Below are positions 56,434 through 64,000 of a DNA stretch of 64,000 nucleotides, piece by piece; positions within the stretch are counted from its first letter, which is position 1, and each line of letters starts with the position of its first letter. The position numbers and the translations under genes are program-made. The stretch covers positions 62,001-126,000 of the forward strand of contig NZ_LQIT01000023.1 in assembly GCF_001499965.1 (NCBI RefSeq). The letters run 5' to 3'. Below the pieces are notes generated by a model. That model was not told where the DNA came from, did no database searches, and was given only the letters and a program-made list of their open reading frames with translations. The DNA is from Mycobacterium sp. GA-2829. GTDB taxonomy: Bacteria > Actinomycetota > Actinomycetes > Mycobacteriales > Mycobacteriaceae.

Positions 56434-59169
56434 ATGGTCGGCGACGCCGGACGCGACACACTGGTGGGTCGGCGCGCCGAGCAGCAGGAGCTGTCCGGCT
56501 TGATCGACCGTGTGCGAGGCGGCGGGAGTGCGGTTCTGTGCCTTCGGGGTGCGGCCGGTATCGGCAAAACCGCGTTGTTGCTGGACGTCCGTGATCGAGC
56601 CGCGGACCTGCGCGTCATCGCCCTCAGCGGTGCGGAATCAGAGATGGAACTCGCCTACGCCGCGGTTCAGCAACTGTGTGCCCCACTGCTGGGTTCTCTG
56701 GACCGGTTGCCCGACCCGCAGAGAAACGCGCTCCAGGTGGCACTCGGGCTTCGTGGCGGCTCGGCGCCGGATCGCCTGCTGGTGAGTTTGGCGGTGCTAT
56801 CGCTGCTCGCGGACGCGGGGGCGGAGCGGCCCACGATCTGCCTCATCGACGACGCGCAGTGGGTCGATCGCGCCTCGCTCCAGGCGCTCGCGTTCGCTGG
56901 ACGCCGACTCTCCGCCGACCCCGTTGCGATGATTTTCGCCGCGCGTGACCTGCAGGCCGAGCAGGAGCTGGCAGCACTACCCCAAATGCACCTCGGCGGC
57001 CTCGCCGATGCGGATGCTCGGGCACTGCTCTCCTCGATGATGCCCGCCCGCCTCGATGACATCGTGCGCGACAACATCCTGGCCGAAGCGGACGGCAATC
57101 CGCTGGCGCTGCTCGAACTGAACCGTGCGCTGCCACGGGCGCAGCTGGCGGGCGGATATGGACTGACAGCCGCGAAGTCGCTGGCGACGCGGATCGAACA
57201 GTCCTACGGCCAGCGGCTGGGCGAACTGCCGTCGAAGACCCGCATGCTCCTGCTTCTGGCAGCCGCCGAGCCCACCGGCGAGCCGTCGTGGCTGTGGGCC
57301 GCCGCCGCGCGGCTCGGAATCGGTGTCGACGCAGGTGTCCCAGCGGAGCAGAGCGGCCTGGTGAGCATCGACACCAGACTACGATTCCGCCATCCGCTGG
57401 TGCGGTCGGCGATATACCGCGACGCCGTCCCATCGGAGCGGCGGCAGGCTCACGCCGCACTGGCCGAGGTGATCTCGGGCCCGCTCGCGGATGAGCATCG
57501 CGCCTGGCACCACGCCCATGCCGCAGAGGCACCCAGCGAGGGTGTCGCCGTGGAGTTGGTGCAATCAGCAGAGCGGGCTCGGTGCCGGGGTGGAAGTGCC
57601 GCAGCGGCAGCATTTTTGGCGTATGCCGTTGAACTCACACCTGACCCCGTCCGTCGTGCCGAGCGAGCACTGGCGGCGGCCCTGTCCAAGCTGGACGCGG
57701 GCGACCCAGAGGCCGCAGCACGACTGCTGGAAGCGGTTGCCGGCGCCGATGACGAACTACTCGGTGCGCGAGCGGATCTGGTGCGCGCCAAGGTCGCCTT
57801 CGCCACCAACCGTGGCAGCGACGCGCCCCCGTTACTGCTGGCGGCTGCCGAACAACTGCGCGACCTGGATCCCGCGCTCGCGCGAGAGACTTATCTCGAA
57901 GCGCTGATGGCGGCGGCGGTCGTCGGCCGGTTCTCCACCGCGGTAGCCGTTGCCGAGGCAGCGCGCAACGCCCCCACGGTGTCGGGACCGCCCAGAGCCG
58001 TCGACCTCTTGTTGGACGGGACGGTGGTCAGACTCACCGACGGATATGTCGCCGCAGCCCCGCTGCTGAAACGCGCCATCACCGCGTACCTGGACGACGA
58101 TAAGGCCGGCACTGCCGATCCACGATGGCACTTGATTGCCCTGCGTGTCCTGCTGGAACGATTCGACGAGGCCAGCTATAACGCCTTGAGTCGCCGCCAG
58201 CTTGAATTGCTCACCGCGGCAGGCGAATTGACGGCCCTTCCCAACGTTCTGACCACCAACGCGGGCGCCTGCGTCAACACAGGCGACTTCGCGCAGGCCG
58301 CTGCGCTGATCGAGCAGTCCAGGTCGATAGCCGAAGCGACGGGGACACCGCCCCACCGTTCCGTCGAGGCGTATCTCGCCGCATACCGCGGACAGGAGCG
58401 GCTGTGCGGGGAGATGGTGCACGCGACGATCAAAGAAGCCACCGAACGCGGCGAGGGCAGCGCAATCGCCCAGGCACACTTTTCAGCGGCCATCCTCCAC
58501 ACCGGACTTCGCCGGTACGACAAGGCATTCGCCGCATGTAGCTCGGCATTGGAGTACGACGACATCGCACTGCGCGGCTACATCCTGGTCGAGATGGTCG
58601 AGGCGGCCATCAGGAGTGGTCACCGAAGCGCGGCCGAAGCTGCGCTCGACGAACTCGCTGAGCGGGCGACCGCCAGCGGATCTGACAGCGCGCTGGGCCT
58701 GGCAGCCCGATCCAGGGCCCTCATCGACGATGGTCCGACCGCCGAAGCCGAATACGAAGCAGCCCTGGCGAACCTGCAGCGCAGTCCCGTCGTCGTCTAC
58801 TACGCCCGCACACATCTCGTCTACGGCGAGTGGTTGCGGCGTCAGAACCGCCAAACCGACGCCCGCGAGCAGCTGCGAATCGCCCACGAGCTGTTCGTGC
58901 AGATGGGAGCCGACGGCTTCGCGGACCGGTCACGCCGAGAACTCGCGGCAGCAGGCGAGCCCCTGCAGCACGCGCGCGGCAGCAGGTCGACGGTGGCCTT
59001 GACGACGCAGGAAAGCTATATCGCCCGACTGGCAGGTGACGGTTATACCAACTCCGAGATCGCCAGCCACCTGTTCCTCAGTCCCCGGACAGTGGAATGG
59101 CACTTGAGCAAGGTCTTCGCCAAACTCGGAGTGTCCTCTCGGCGCGAGCTGAGGCAGCATCCAAGGTGA
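56434..59169 (+). CDS. Large LuxR-type (LAL family) ATP-binding regulator
   Basis: A 911-residue regulator. The N-terminal AAA/STAND module has Walker A in GAAGIGKTALLLD and Walker B in TICLIDDAQWVD. A long TPR-like helical middle follows (about 300-830). The C-terminal LuxR HTH (about 850-908) has YTNSEIASHLFLSPRTVEWH. Such proteins activate transcription after binding a ligand and ATP. ATG 56434 is used; GTG 56404 is possible. The codon mix looks richer in A/T than in the neighbours, and repeats of the groEL1 end flank the gene, so it may be acquired. Targets are unknown. Confidence 0.85.
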   Translation: MVGDAGRDTLVGRRAEQQELSGLIDRVRGGGSAVLCLRGAAGIGKTALLLDVRDRAADLRVIALSGAESEMELAYAAVQQLCAPLLGSLDRLPDPQRNALQVALGLRGGSAPDRLLVSLAVLSLLADAGAERPTICLIDDAQWVDRASLQALAFAGRRLSADPVAMIFAARDLQAEQELAALPQMHLGGLADADARALLSSMMPARLDDIVRDNILAEADGNPLALLELNRALPRAQLAGGYGLTAAKSLATRIEQSYGQRLGELPSKTRMLLLLAAAEPTGEPSWLWAAAARLGIGVDAGVPAEQSGLVSIDTRLRFRHPLVRSAIYRDAVPSERRQAHAALAEVISGPLADEHRAWHHAHAAEAPSEGVAVELVQSAERARCRGGSAAAAAFLAYAVELTPDPVRRAERALAAALSKLDAGDPEAAARLLEAVAGADDELLGARADLVRAKVAFATNRGSDAPPLLLAAAEQLRDLDPALARETYLEALMAAAVVGRFSTAVAVAEAARNAPTVSGPPRAVDLLLDGTVVRLTDGYVAAAPLLKRAITAYLDDDKAGTADPRWHLIALRVLLERFDEASYNALSRRQLELLTAAGELTALPNVLTTNAGACVNTGDFAQAAALIEQSRSIAEATGTPPHRSVEAYLAAYRGQERLCGEMVHATIKEATERGEGSAIAQAHFSAAILHTGLRRYDKAFAACSSALEYDDIALRGYILVEMVEAAIRSGHRSAAEAALDELAERATASGSDSALGLAARSRALIDDGPTAEAEYEAALANLQRSPVVVYYARTHLVYGEWLRRQNRQTDAREQLRIAHELFVQMGADGFADRSRRELAAAGEPLQHARGSRSTVALTTQESYIARLAGDGYTNSEIASHLFLSPRTVEWHLSKVFAKLGVSSRRELRQHPR

Positions 59170-59194
59170 TGAGTAACCACTAGTGCTCGTTGGG

Positions 59195-59217
59195 CGAGGA
59201 CGAGGATCATGGCCACG
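59195..59217 (+). repeat. Direct repeat, downstream copy (truncated groEL1 end)
   Basis: The second copy of the groEL1 tail sequence lies 26 bases after the regulator's stop and directly before a strong terminator. It is not in a gene. Confidence 0.75.
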
Positions 59218-59221
59218 CGGG

Positions 59222-59254
59222 AAACACTCCCGGGGACGTTCCCCGGGGGTGTTT
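59222..59254 (+). terminator. Intrinsic terminator
   Basis: AAACACTCCCGGGGA (59222-59236) pairs with TCCCCGGGGGTGTTT (59240-59254), 15 pairs with one G-U and a CGT loop, then TT. It ends the regulator transcript; it may originally have ended groES-groEL1. Confidence 0.88.
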
Positions 59255-59292
59255 TTCGTTGCACCGAGGCGACCGAGGAGGACGGAAACATC

Positions 59293-59865
59293 ATGGGAAA
59301 ACCCACACCGTATGACACCACCGTCGTGGTGCCGCTGCCCGACGACGCCGACATCGCTCGCGCGGTCGGCGACGGCTACGACTCCGACACCGCGCTCAAC
59401 GTCATGAAGATGATGAGCGGCACCGGGGACTTCTTTCCTGCGCTGGCCGGCATGGTCAAAGCCGTGTTCGGCGAACCGGACATCGACGCCAAGCACCGTG
59501 AGGTCGTGATCCTGCGCGCGGCCTCGGTGCTCAACAGCCCCTATGAGTGGCAGGCCAACGAACAGATGGCCCGTAACGCGGGTCTGACGCGCTCCGAGAT
59601 CGAAGCGGTTGCCGGCGAACGTGATTCAGAGCATCTCGCTGCCGACTACCGGCTGTTGATCGCGGCTACCGACGAGCTGCTCCTGACGGGCACGCTCACC
59701 GACGACACCCTGCAGGGCCTGCTCGATCGGTTCGGGGTGACGACGACGCGCAAGTACATCGCGACGATCGCGTGGTTCAGCCTGTTGAGCCTGTTCCTCA
59801 ACGGCACCCGGGTCCCCCTCGAGACGACCGACAAGATCGGATCACGTACCTCACCCCTGGGATGA
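59293..59865 (+). CDS. Carboxymuconolactone decarboxylase/AhpD-like protein
   Basis: A 190-residue helical protein (VVILRAASVLNSPYEWQANEQMARNAGL). The position where AhpD has a CxxC is not cysteine here, so a peroxidase role is unlikely. ATG 59293 follows GAGGAGGA. Function is unknown beyond the fold. Confidence 0.78.
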   Translation: MGKPTPYDTTVVVPLPDDADIARAVGDGYDSDTALNVMKMMSGTGDFFPALAGMVKAVFGEPDIDAKHREVVILRAASVLNSPYEWQANEQMARNAGLTRSEIEAVAGERDSEHLAADYRLLIAATDELLLTGTLTDDTLQGLLDRFGVTTTRKYIATIAWFSLLSLFLNGTRVPLETTDKIGSRTSPLG

Positions 59866-59956
59866 CCTGCCACTCGGGCCTTTTCGTCTGTAAGGACCGT
59901 GCCCGTGAGTAGCGCATTCGCCGGTGTGACGGGCGACGCGCGCGCATCCTGAACCC

Positions 59957-60802
59957 ATGAAGCAGTACCGCCGTGGTGGTCTCGTCTTCGACGTGATCGA
60001 CGAAGGTCCGGCCGACGGGCCCGTCGTGGTCCTGTTGCACGGCTTCCCGCAGATGAACACGAGTTGGAACGGTGTCATCGACCGGCTCACCGCCGGCGGC
60101 TACCGCTGCCTGGCGCCGAATCAGCGCGGGTATTCACCTGGTGCCAGGCCGACCCGCCGCCGTGACTACGGCGTCTCCGAGTTGGTCGAGGACGTTCGCG
60201 CGCTGTTCGACGTCTGCGGCGCCGCGCGGGTGCACCTGGTCGGGCACGACTGGGGGGCCATGGTGGCCTGGGCGGTGGCGGCGGCGATGCCCGAGCGTCT
60301 GACATCCCTGACCGCGCTGTCGGTGCCGCATCCCGCGGCGTTCCTGCGAGCCATGCCCACGAGCCGACAGGCGTTCGCCTCCTGGTACGTCTATTTCTTC
60401 CAACTCCCGGGCGTCCCGGAGAAGTACTTCCTCGGCAGCGACGGGGATCCGTCCCGACTGTCGGCGTTCATGCAGTCGAAGGGCGGACAACCGAAGGATG
60501 CCGCGGACCGCGATGCTCGCGCGATGAGTGAGCCGGGGGTGCTGACCGCCGCGCTCAACTGGTACCGCGCGATGCCGCTGTCCGGGCTCCCCGGCATCGG
60601 CACGAAGACGGCCGTTCCCACCATGTACGTCTGGAGTGACGGCGATGCCGCCCTCATGGAGAAGGGCGCCCGGCTCACCGAGAGGTATGTCGGCGCCGAA
60701 TACCGCTTCGAGATCCTGTCGGGGTCGCACTGGATGCTCGACGAGCAACCCGACACGGTGGCAGACCTCCTGCTCGACTGGTTGGCGAATCACCCCACGT
60801 GA
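59957..60802 (+). CDS. Epoxide-hydrolase-like alpha/beta hydrolase
   Basis: A 281-residue enzyme. HGFPQMNTSWNGV gives the oxyanion HGxP motif, the nucleophile is Asp in VGHDWGAMVAW, the second acid is in YVWSDGDAAL and the His is in GSHWMLDEQP. The Asp nucleophile marks epoxide hydrolase or haloalkane dehalogenase chemistry. It is convergent with the MarR gene. The substrate is unknown. Confidence 0.83.
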   Translation: MKQYRRGGLVFDVIDEGPADGPVVVLLHGFPQMNTSWNGVIDRLTAGGYRCLAPNQRGYSPGARPTRRRDYGVSELVEDVRALFDVCGAARVHLVGHDWGAMVAWAVAAAMPERLTSLTALSVPHPAAFLRAMPTSRQAFASWYVYFFQLPGVPEKYFLGSDGDPSRLSAFMQSKGGQPKDAADRDARAMSEPGVLTAALNWYRAMPLSGLPGIGTKTAVPTMYVWSDGDAALMEKGARLTERYVGAEYRFEILSGSHWMLDEQPDTVADLLLDWLANHPT

Positions 60803-60805
60803 CAT

Positions 60806-61297
60806 TCACCGGCCGACGCGGCGTCTCCGCGGCGCGGCCGATCGCGGTGGGCGCGAACGCATGTGTCCGAGGGCCCGGGTCATGATCCCGCCGAGCGTCG
60901 CGACGTCGTGGGCGGACAGCGGTTCGAACAGGAGATTCCGCACGACCTCGATGTGTCCGGGCAGTACTGTGGCGACCCGGTCGCGGCCCGCGTCGGTGAT
61001 GCGGACGAGGGTGGCGCGCTGGTCGTCGGAACTGGCCTCGCGGGTGATCATCCCGGCCCGCTCCAGCAGTCCCGCTTGATGGGTCAATCCGCTGCGGCTG
61101 TAGACCACGCCGTCGGCCAGATCGGTCATCGTGAGCGGCCGCCCGGCATCGACGAGCTTGGCCAGGATCTCGAACTGCACGTAGCTGAGACCGCCTTCGG
61201 CCCGGAGCTGCTGTTGCACCGCGTACTGGAGCACGCTGACCGCCTCGGTCAAGGCGAAGTAGGTACGCAACTGAGCGGGTTCGAGGGCGTCGGCCAC
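60806..61297 (-). CDS. MarR-family regulator
   Basis: A 163-residue winged-helix repressor (FEILAKLVDAGRPLTMTDLAD, VYSRSGLTHQAGLLERAGMI, wing SDDQRATLVRITDAGR). The GTG at 61297 lies six bases after a TACACT -10 (61309-61304), so the message is probably leaderless. It is divergent from an oxidoreductase, with three similar palindromes between them; it should repress both. Confidence 0.87.
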   Translation of the reverse strand: MADALEPAQLRTYFALTEAVSVLQYAVQQQLRAEGGLSYVQFEILAKLVDAGRPLTMTDLADGVVYSRSGLTHQAGLLERAGMITREASSDDQRATLVRITDAGRDRVATVLPGHIEVVRNLLFEPLSAHDVATLGGIMTRALGHMRSRPPRSAAPRRRRVGR

Positions 61298-61313
61298 CTC
61301 TCGAGTGTATTGC

Positions 61314-61390
61314 TTCGAATTCGAACCGCTTAGCGGGAATCGCTTCAACCTCGAAGCAGTTACACCTGACAGACGCTTCGAAATCGAAGC
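61314..61390. promoter_or_regulatory. Three MarR-type operators
   Basis: TTCGAATTCGAA (61314-61325), GCTTCAACCTCGAAGC (61342-61357) and GCTTCGAAATCGAAGC (61375-61390) are versions of one palindrome. The first is next to the marR -10 and the last is 19 bases before the oxidoreductase ATG, so both promoters could be covered. Confidence 0.75.
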
Positions 61391-61408
61391 AATAACCAAG
61401 GAGGAGTC

Positions 61409-62335
61409 ATGAAGGCAGCGGTCTACCACCGGTACGGCGACGGCGACGTCCTGCAGTACGAGGACGTGCCGCAGCCGCACGCCGGACCCGGCGAGGTCCT
61501 CGTGCGTGTCGCCGGGACGTCGTTCAACCCCGTCGATGCGGGCATCCGCGGCGGCTACCTGTCCGAGGTGTTCGCGATCGACTTCCCGCACGTGCCCGGT
61601 ATCGACGTCGCGGGCACCGTCGCCGAGCTCGGTGACGGCGTCACCGGCTGGAACGTCGGCGATCCCGTGGTGGGGCTGCTTCCCATGGCCGCCCGCGGCG
61701 CCGCCGCCGAGTACGTGACCGCGCCGGCCGAGGTGTTGGCCGCCGCGCCGCGATCGGTGGCGCTCGCCGACGCCGCCGCTCTGCCGGTGGTCGGCCTGAC
61801 GGCGTGGCAGGCGCTGTTCGAGGTCGCCGGGCTGAGCGCCGGGCAGACCATCCTGATCAACGGCGCGGGCGGAGCCGTCGGGGGATACGCAGTCCAACTC
61901 GCCAAGCAGGCCGGGGCCGTCGTCACCGCGACCGCCAAAACCGCTGCCGCCGAACGCCTTCGCCGCTACGGCGCCGACCGACTCATCGACTACATCGACT
62001 ACCGCAGTGAGCCGGTCGACGTCGACGGGGCGCCCTTCGACGTCGTGCTCAACCTGATCAGCACCAGCGAGGAAGAGACCGCCGCGCTGGCCGGCCTCGT
62101 CGCCGACGGCGGCATCCTGGTCGGCACCATGACCGCCGGACCCGACGATCGCGTGCGGACCCACCGCGTGTTCGTCCGCAGCGACGCAACCCAACTCGCC
62201 GACCTGGTCCGCCGCGTCGACGCCGGACAACTCGACATCCACGTCGCCGACCGCCGCCCGCTGCGCGACGTCGCCGCCGTGCATGACGACGCCGACGCCG
62301 GACGCCTGCCGGGCAAGACCGTGCTCGTGCCCTGA
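61409..62335 (+). CDS. NADPH-dependent quinone oxidoreductase (zinc-free MDR)
   Basis: A 308-residue medium-chain reductase without zinc cysteines (MKAAVYHRYGDGDVLQYEDV, GTSFNPVDAGIRGG, NGAGGAVGGYAVQLAKQ as the NADP loop). It has the AAGGAGGAG ribosome site. It is likely induced when a quinone- or electrophile-type ligand releases the MarR protein. Confidence 0.87.
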   Translation: MKAAVYHRYGDGDVLQYEDVPQPHAGPGEVLVRVAGTSFNPVDAGIRGGYLSEVFAIDFPHVPGIDVAGTVAELGDGVTGWNVGDPVVGLLPMAARGAAAEYVTAPAEVLAAAPRSVALADAAALPVVGLTAWQALFEVAGLSAGQTILINGAGGAVGGYAVQLAKQAGAVVTATAKTAAAERLRRYGADRLIDYIDYRSEPVDVDGAPFDVVLNLISTSEEETAALAGLVADGGILVGTMTAGPDDRVRTHRVFVRSDATQLADLVRRVDAGQLDIHVADRRPLRDVAAVHDDADAGRLPGKTVLVP

Positions 62336-62344
62336 CCGCTGTGG

Positions 62345-62382
62345 CGCGCACCGAATGAGGCATTTGCCCCATTCGGTGCGCG
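62345..62382. repeat. Intergenic palindrome (hairpin)
   Basis: CGCGCACCGAATG (62345-62357) pairs with CATTCGGTGCGCG (62370-62382); the 12-base loop has an inner GGC / GCC stem. It follows the oxidoreductase stop by nine bases. There is no T-run. Confidence 0.68.
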
Positions 62383-62405
62383 GCCCGGCGGATCACCATC
62401 GAGCC

Positions 62406-63170
62406 ATGACCACTTCCACTGCCCGCACCACCGCACCGGCCGGTTGGCTGGTGTTGGCCTACAGCGCACTGTGCTACCTGGCGTTCCTCGCCACATTCGG
62501 ATACGCCATCGCGTTCGTCGCCGGTTTCGGTGTCCCGCGCACGGTCGACCACGGCATCGCCGCGACCACCGGCGTCGCCGTCCTCGTCGATCTGGCCCTG
62601 CTGATGGCCTTCGCGGTGCAGCACAGCGTGATGGCTCGTCCGGCCTTCAAGCGATGGTGGACCCGCATCGTGCCCGAATCCATGGAGCGCAGCACTTACG
62701 TGCTGGCGGCCAGCCTGCTGCTCGCCCTGCTGTGCTGGCAGTGGCGCACGATCGACGGAACCGTCTGGCACATCGGCCATCCCGCGCTGCGCGGTGTGGT
62801 GTGGGGTGTGGCCGCCCTCGGCTGGGTGACGGTGCTGGCCTCGACCTTCATGATCAACCACTTCGAACTGTTCGGCCTGCGGCAGGGCTTCCTCGCCTGG
62901 CGCGGAAGACGCGACGCCACAACAGGTTTCAAGACCACGCTGCTGTACCGCGTGGTGCGTCATCCGCTGATGCTCGGATTCCTGATCGCCTTCTGGGCCG
63001 CTCCCACCATGACGGCGGGCCACCTGTTGTTCGCAGCGGTGACGACCGCGTACATCCTGGTGGCCATCCGGTTCGAGGAGCGCGACCTGACCGCCGCGCT
63101 GGGGGAGCAGTACTGCCAGTACCGGCGTACGGTGCCGGCGTTGATCCCACATCCGGCCCGCCATTGCTGA
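62406..63170 (+). CDS. mddA: MddA-like integral membrane methyltransferase
   Basis: A 254-residue protein with five or six membrane helices. FAVQHSVMARPAFKRWWTR, the ERSTYVLAAS helix and YRVVRHPLMLGFLIAFW (SAM-binding RHP motif) plus RFEERDL at the end fit the methanethiol S-methyltransferase MddA group, related to isoprenylcysteine methyltransferases. It would make dimethyl sulfide from methanethiol; the substrate is inferred. ATG 62406 is used. Confidence 0.68.
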   Translation: MTTSTARTTAPAGWLVLAYSALCYLAFLATFGYAIAFVAGFGVPRTVDHGIAATTGVAVLVDLALLMAFAVQHSVMARPAFKRWWTRIVPESMERSTYVLAASLLLALLCWQWRTIDGTVWHIGHPALRGVVWGVAALGWVTVLASTFMINHFELFGLRQGFLAWRGRRDATTGFKTTLLYRVVRHPLMLGFLIAFWAAPTMTAGHLLFAAVTTAYILVAIRFEERDLTAALGEQYCQYRRTVPALIPHPARHC

Positions 63171-63177
63171 CCTTCTT

Positions 63178-63206
63178 TTGGACGGATCCAGACGGTGGTA
63201 TAGGGT
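63178..63206 (+). promoter_or_regulatory. Sigma-A promoter of the aromatic leader
   Basis: TTGGAC (63178-63183) and TAGGGT (63201-63206) have a 17-base spacer. Transcription would begin at about 63213-63214, exactly on the leader peptide GTG. Confidence 0.72.
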
Positions 63207-63213
63207 GGGCGGC

Positions 63214-63288
63214 GTGAACACCGCGGTGCGCGTCGGCTATTGGCGCTTTATCGAGGCTCCGGGCGGAGCCGATAAAGCGCAGCGCTAA
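63214..63288 (+). CDS. Aromatic leader peptide (24 aa)
   Basis: A 25-codon frame starts with GTG at the predicted transcript start and ends with TAA 63286-63288. It encodes MNTAVRVGYWRFIEAPG and seven more residues. The Tyr-Trp-Arg-Phe run at codons 9-12 would stall ribosomes when aromatic tRNAs are uncharged. A similar leader, called aroR, has to my memory been described before aroF in Corynebacterium glutamicum. Ribosome stalling here would control the downstream DAHP synthase. Confidence 0.75.
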   Translation: MNTAVRVGYWRFIEAPGGADKAQR

Positions 63289-63335
63289 CGCACGCATCCA
63301 CCCGGAGCCCAGGCAGTGACCATCGGTCGCTGCCT
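63243..63335 (+). promoter_or_regulatory. Transcription attenuator before the DAHP synthase
   Basis: Hairpin 1 pairs GCGCTTTATC (63243-63252) plus GGCTCC (63255-63260) with GGAGCC and GATAAAGCGC (63265-63280). The terminator is AGGCAGTGACC (63311-63321) with GGTCGCTGCCT (63325-63335) then TTTCGT. GCAGCG (63279-63284), just before the leader stop, can instead pair with CGCTGC (63328-63333) in the terminator arm and act as antiterminator. GGCTCCGGG (63255-63263) can also pair with CCCGGAGCC (63301-63309). Confidence 0.72.
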
Positions 63336-63394
63336 TTCGTCATTCGAGGGCACCGGACGGCCACGCAGGTGCCCACCACCAGAAAGGCACCTCG

Positions 63395-64000
63395 ATGAAC
63401 CTGGCGCAGATCGCCACCCCGCCCGCCACCTCTGACCGGCGCATTCGCAGCTTCAGTGCGATCCCCAGCCCGCACGAGGTGCTCACCGAGTTCCCGCTGG
63501 GCGCCCGGCGCGCCGAGCGGGTCGCGCGCGACCGCACCGAGATCGCCGACATTCTGGCGGGCCGCGACGACCGGCTGCTGGTCGTGGTGGGCCCCTGCTC
63601 GGTCCACGACCCGGTCGCCGCACTCGACTACGCCAGCCGCCTGGCCAAGGTCGCCGACGACCTCGCCGACCGGCTCAAGATCGTCATGCGGGTGTACTTC
63701 GAGAAGCCGCGCACCACGATCGGGTGGAAGGGTCTGATCAACGACCCCGGCATGGACGGCACCTTCGACGTCGCCCGCGGACTGCGCACCGCCCGCCAGC
63801 TGCTGCTCGACATCATCGACATCGGGCTGCCGGTCGGCTGCGAGTTCCTGGAACCGACCAGCCCGCAGTACATCGCCGACGCCGTCGCCTGGGGCGCGAT
63901 CGGGGCCCGCACCACCGAATCACAGGTGCACCGTCAGCTCGCGTCGGGGCTGTCGATGCCCGTCGGCTTCAAGAACGGCACCGACGGCAACATCCAGGTC
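63395..64000 (+). CDS. aroF: Class I DAHP synthase (first enzyme of aromatic synthesis), 3' end cut off
   Basis: The first 202 codons of a 3-deoxy-D-arabino-heptulosonate-7-phosphate synthase of the AroF/AroG class I type. Diagnostic runs are VVVGPCSVHDP, RVYFEKPRTTIGWKGLIND and WGAIGARTTESQVHRQLASG. It condenses phosphoenolpyruvate and erythrose-4-phosphate. Mycobacteria also have a class II enzyme (Rv2178c type), not in this window. ATG 63395 follows AGAAAGG. The attenuator upstream indicates control by aromatic amino acids. The symbol is by family; the gene continues past 64000. Confidence 0.9.
   Translation, partial: MNLAQIATPPATSDRRIRSFSAIPSPHEVLTEFPLGARRAERVARDRTEIADILAGRDDRLLVVVGPCSVHDPVAALDYASRLAKVADDLADRLKIVMRVYFEKPRTTIGWKGLINDPGMDGTFDVARGLRTARQLLLDIIDIGLPVGCEFLEPTSPQYIADAVAWGAIGARTTESQVHRQLASGLSMPVGFKNGTDGNIQV

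Noticed and set aside
63171..63394. T-box or riboswitch explanation for the leader of the DAHP synthase gene
   Set aside because: No T-box motif or known aptamer core is seen; the leader peptide with aromatic codons explains the structure better.

Overview
The window is high-GC DNA from a fast-growing mycobacterium (Mycolicibacterium type). The evidence is an ESX-4 type VII secretion locus, a groES/groEL1 pair with a His-rich GroEL1 tail, mycobacterial gene orders such as alr-tsaE-tsaB-rimI-tsaD-groES-groEL1 and nnr-gadB, many GTG starts, GTGA/ATGA stop-start overlaps, and promoters that look leaderless. No tRNA, rRNA, CRISPR array or intact insertion sequence was seen.

Bases 1-13204 form a dormancy (DosR/DevR-type) island. 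It holds the end of a ribosome hibernation factor, a zinc alcohol dehydrogenase, four universal stress proteins, two ketoacyl-synthase-III-like proteins, a triacylglycerol synthase (Tgs type), a lipoprotein, small membrane proteins and a GNAT acetyltransferase. Seven 20-bp near-palindromes of DosR-box type lie upstream of six transcription units. In each unit the box nearest the gene is 20 or 21 bp from a TANNNT-like -10. The island is also decaying: it contains a CorC/CNNM gene with one in-frame amber codon, a frameshifted end of a P-type cation ATPase, and a remnant of carbamate kinase.

13209-15150 carries a flotillin and an NfeD-like partner. 15243-20049 is the infA-rpmJ-rpsM-rpsK-rpsD-rpoA-rplQ-truA cluster, with an intrinsic terminator inside the first codons of truA. 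20046-24266 holds two cutinase-like secreted esterases, a DMT exporter divergent from a CGNR regulator, and a membrane GGDEF protein with a degenerate motif. 24398-33940 is ESX-4: eccB4; mycP4 and eccD4 on the opposite strand; eccC4; an accessory membrane protein; esxU and esxT. There is no eccE. A SigM-like promoter precedes esxU. 34185-38868 has rplM-rpsI, a small secreted protein, glmM and two WXG/T7SS-associated-like proteins. 38948-47337 has an F420-type oxidoreductase, hydrolases, glmS, an ArsR/SRPBCC pair and nnr. 47355-54155 has gadB, alr, a hydrolase and the tightly overlapping tsaE-tsaB-rimI-tsaD chain. 54159-56333 is CIRCE-controlled groES-groEL1. A large LuxR/LAL regulator then sits between two copies of the groEL1 3' end, which suggests it was inserted.

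59293-64000 has a carboxymuconolactone decarboxylase-like protein, an epoxide-hydrolase-like protein, a MarR/quinone-oxidoreductase divergent pair with three matching operators, and an MddA-like methyltransferase. It ends with a class I DAHP synthase cut by the window edge. That gene is preceded by a complete candidate transcription attenuator: promoter, leaderless 24-aa leader peptide with a Tyr-Trp-Arg-Phe run, competing hairpins and a terminator. The attenuator and the fixed-geometry DosR promoter set are the two most interesting systems here. All calls come from reading the sequence; no database search was run.
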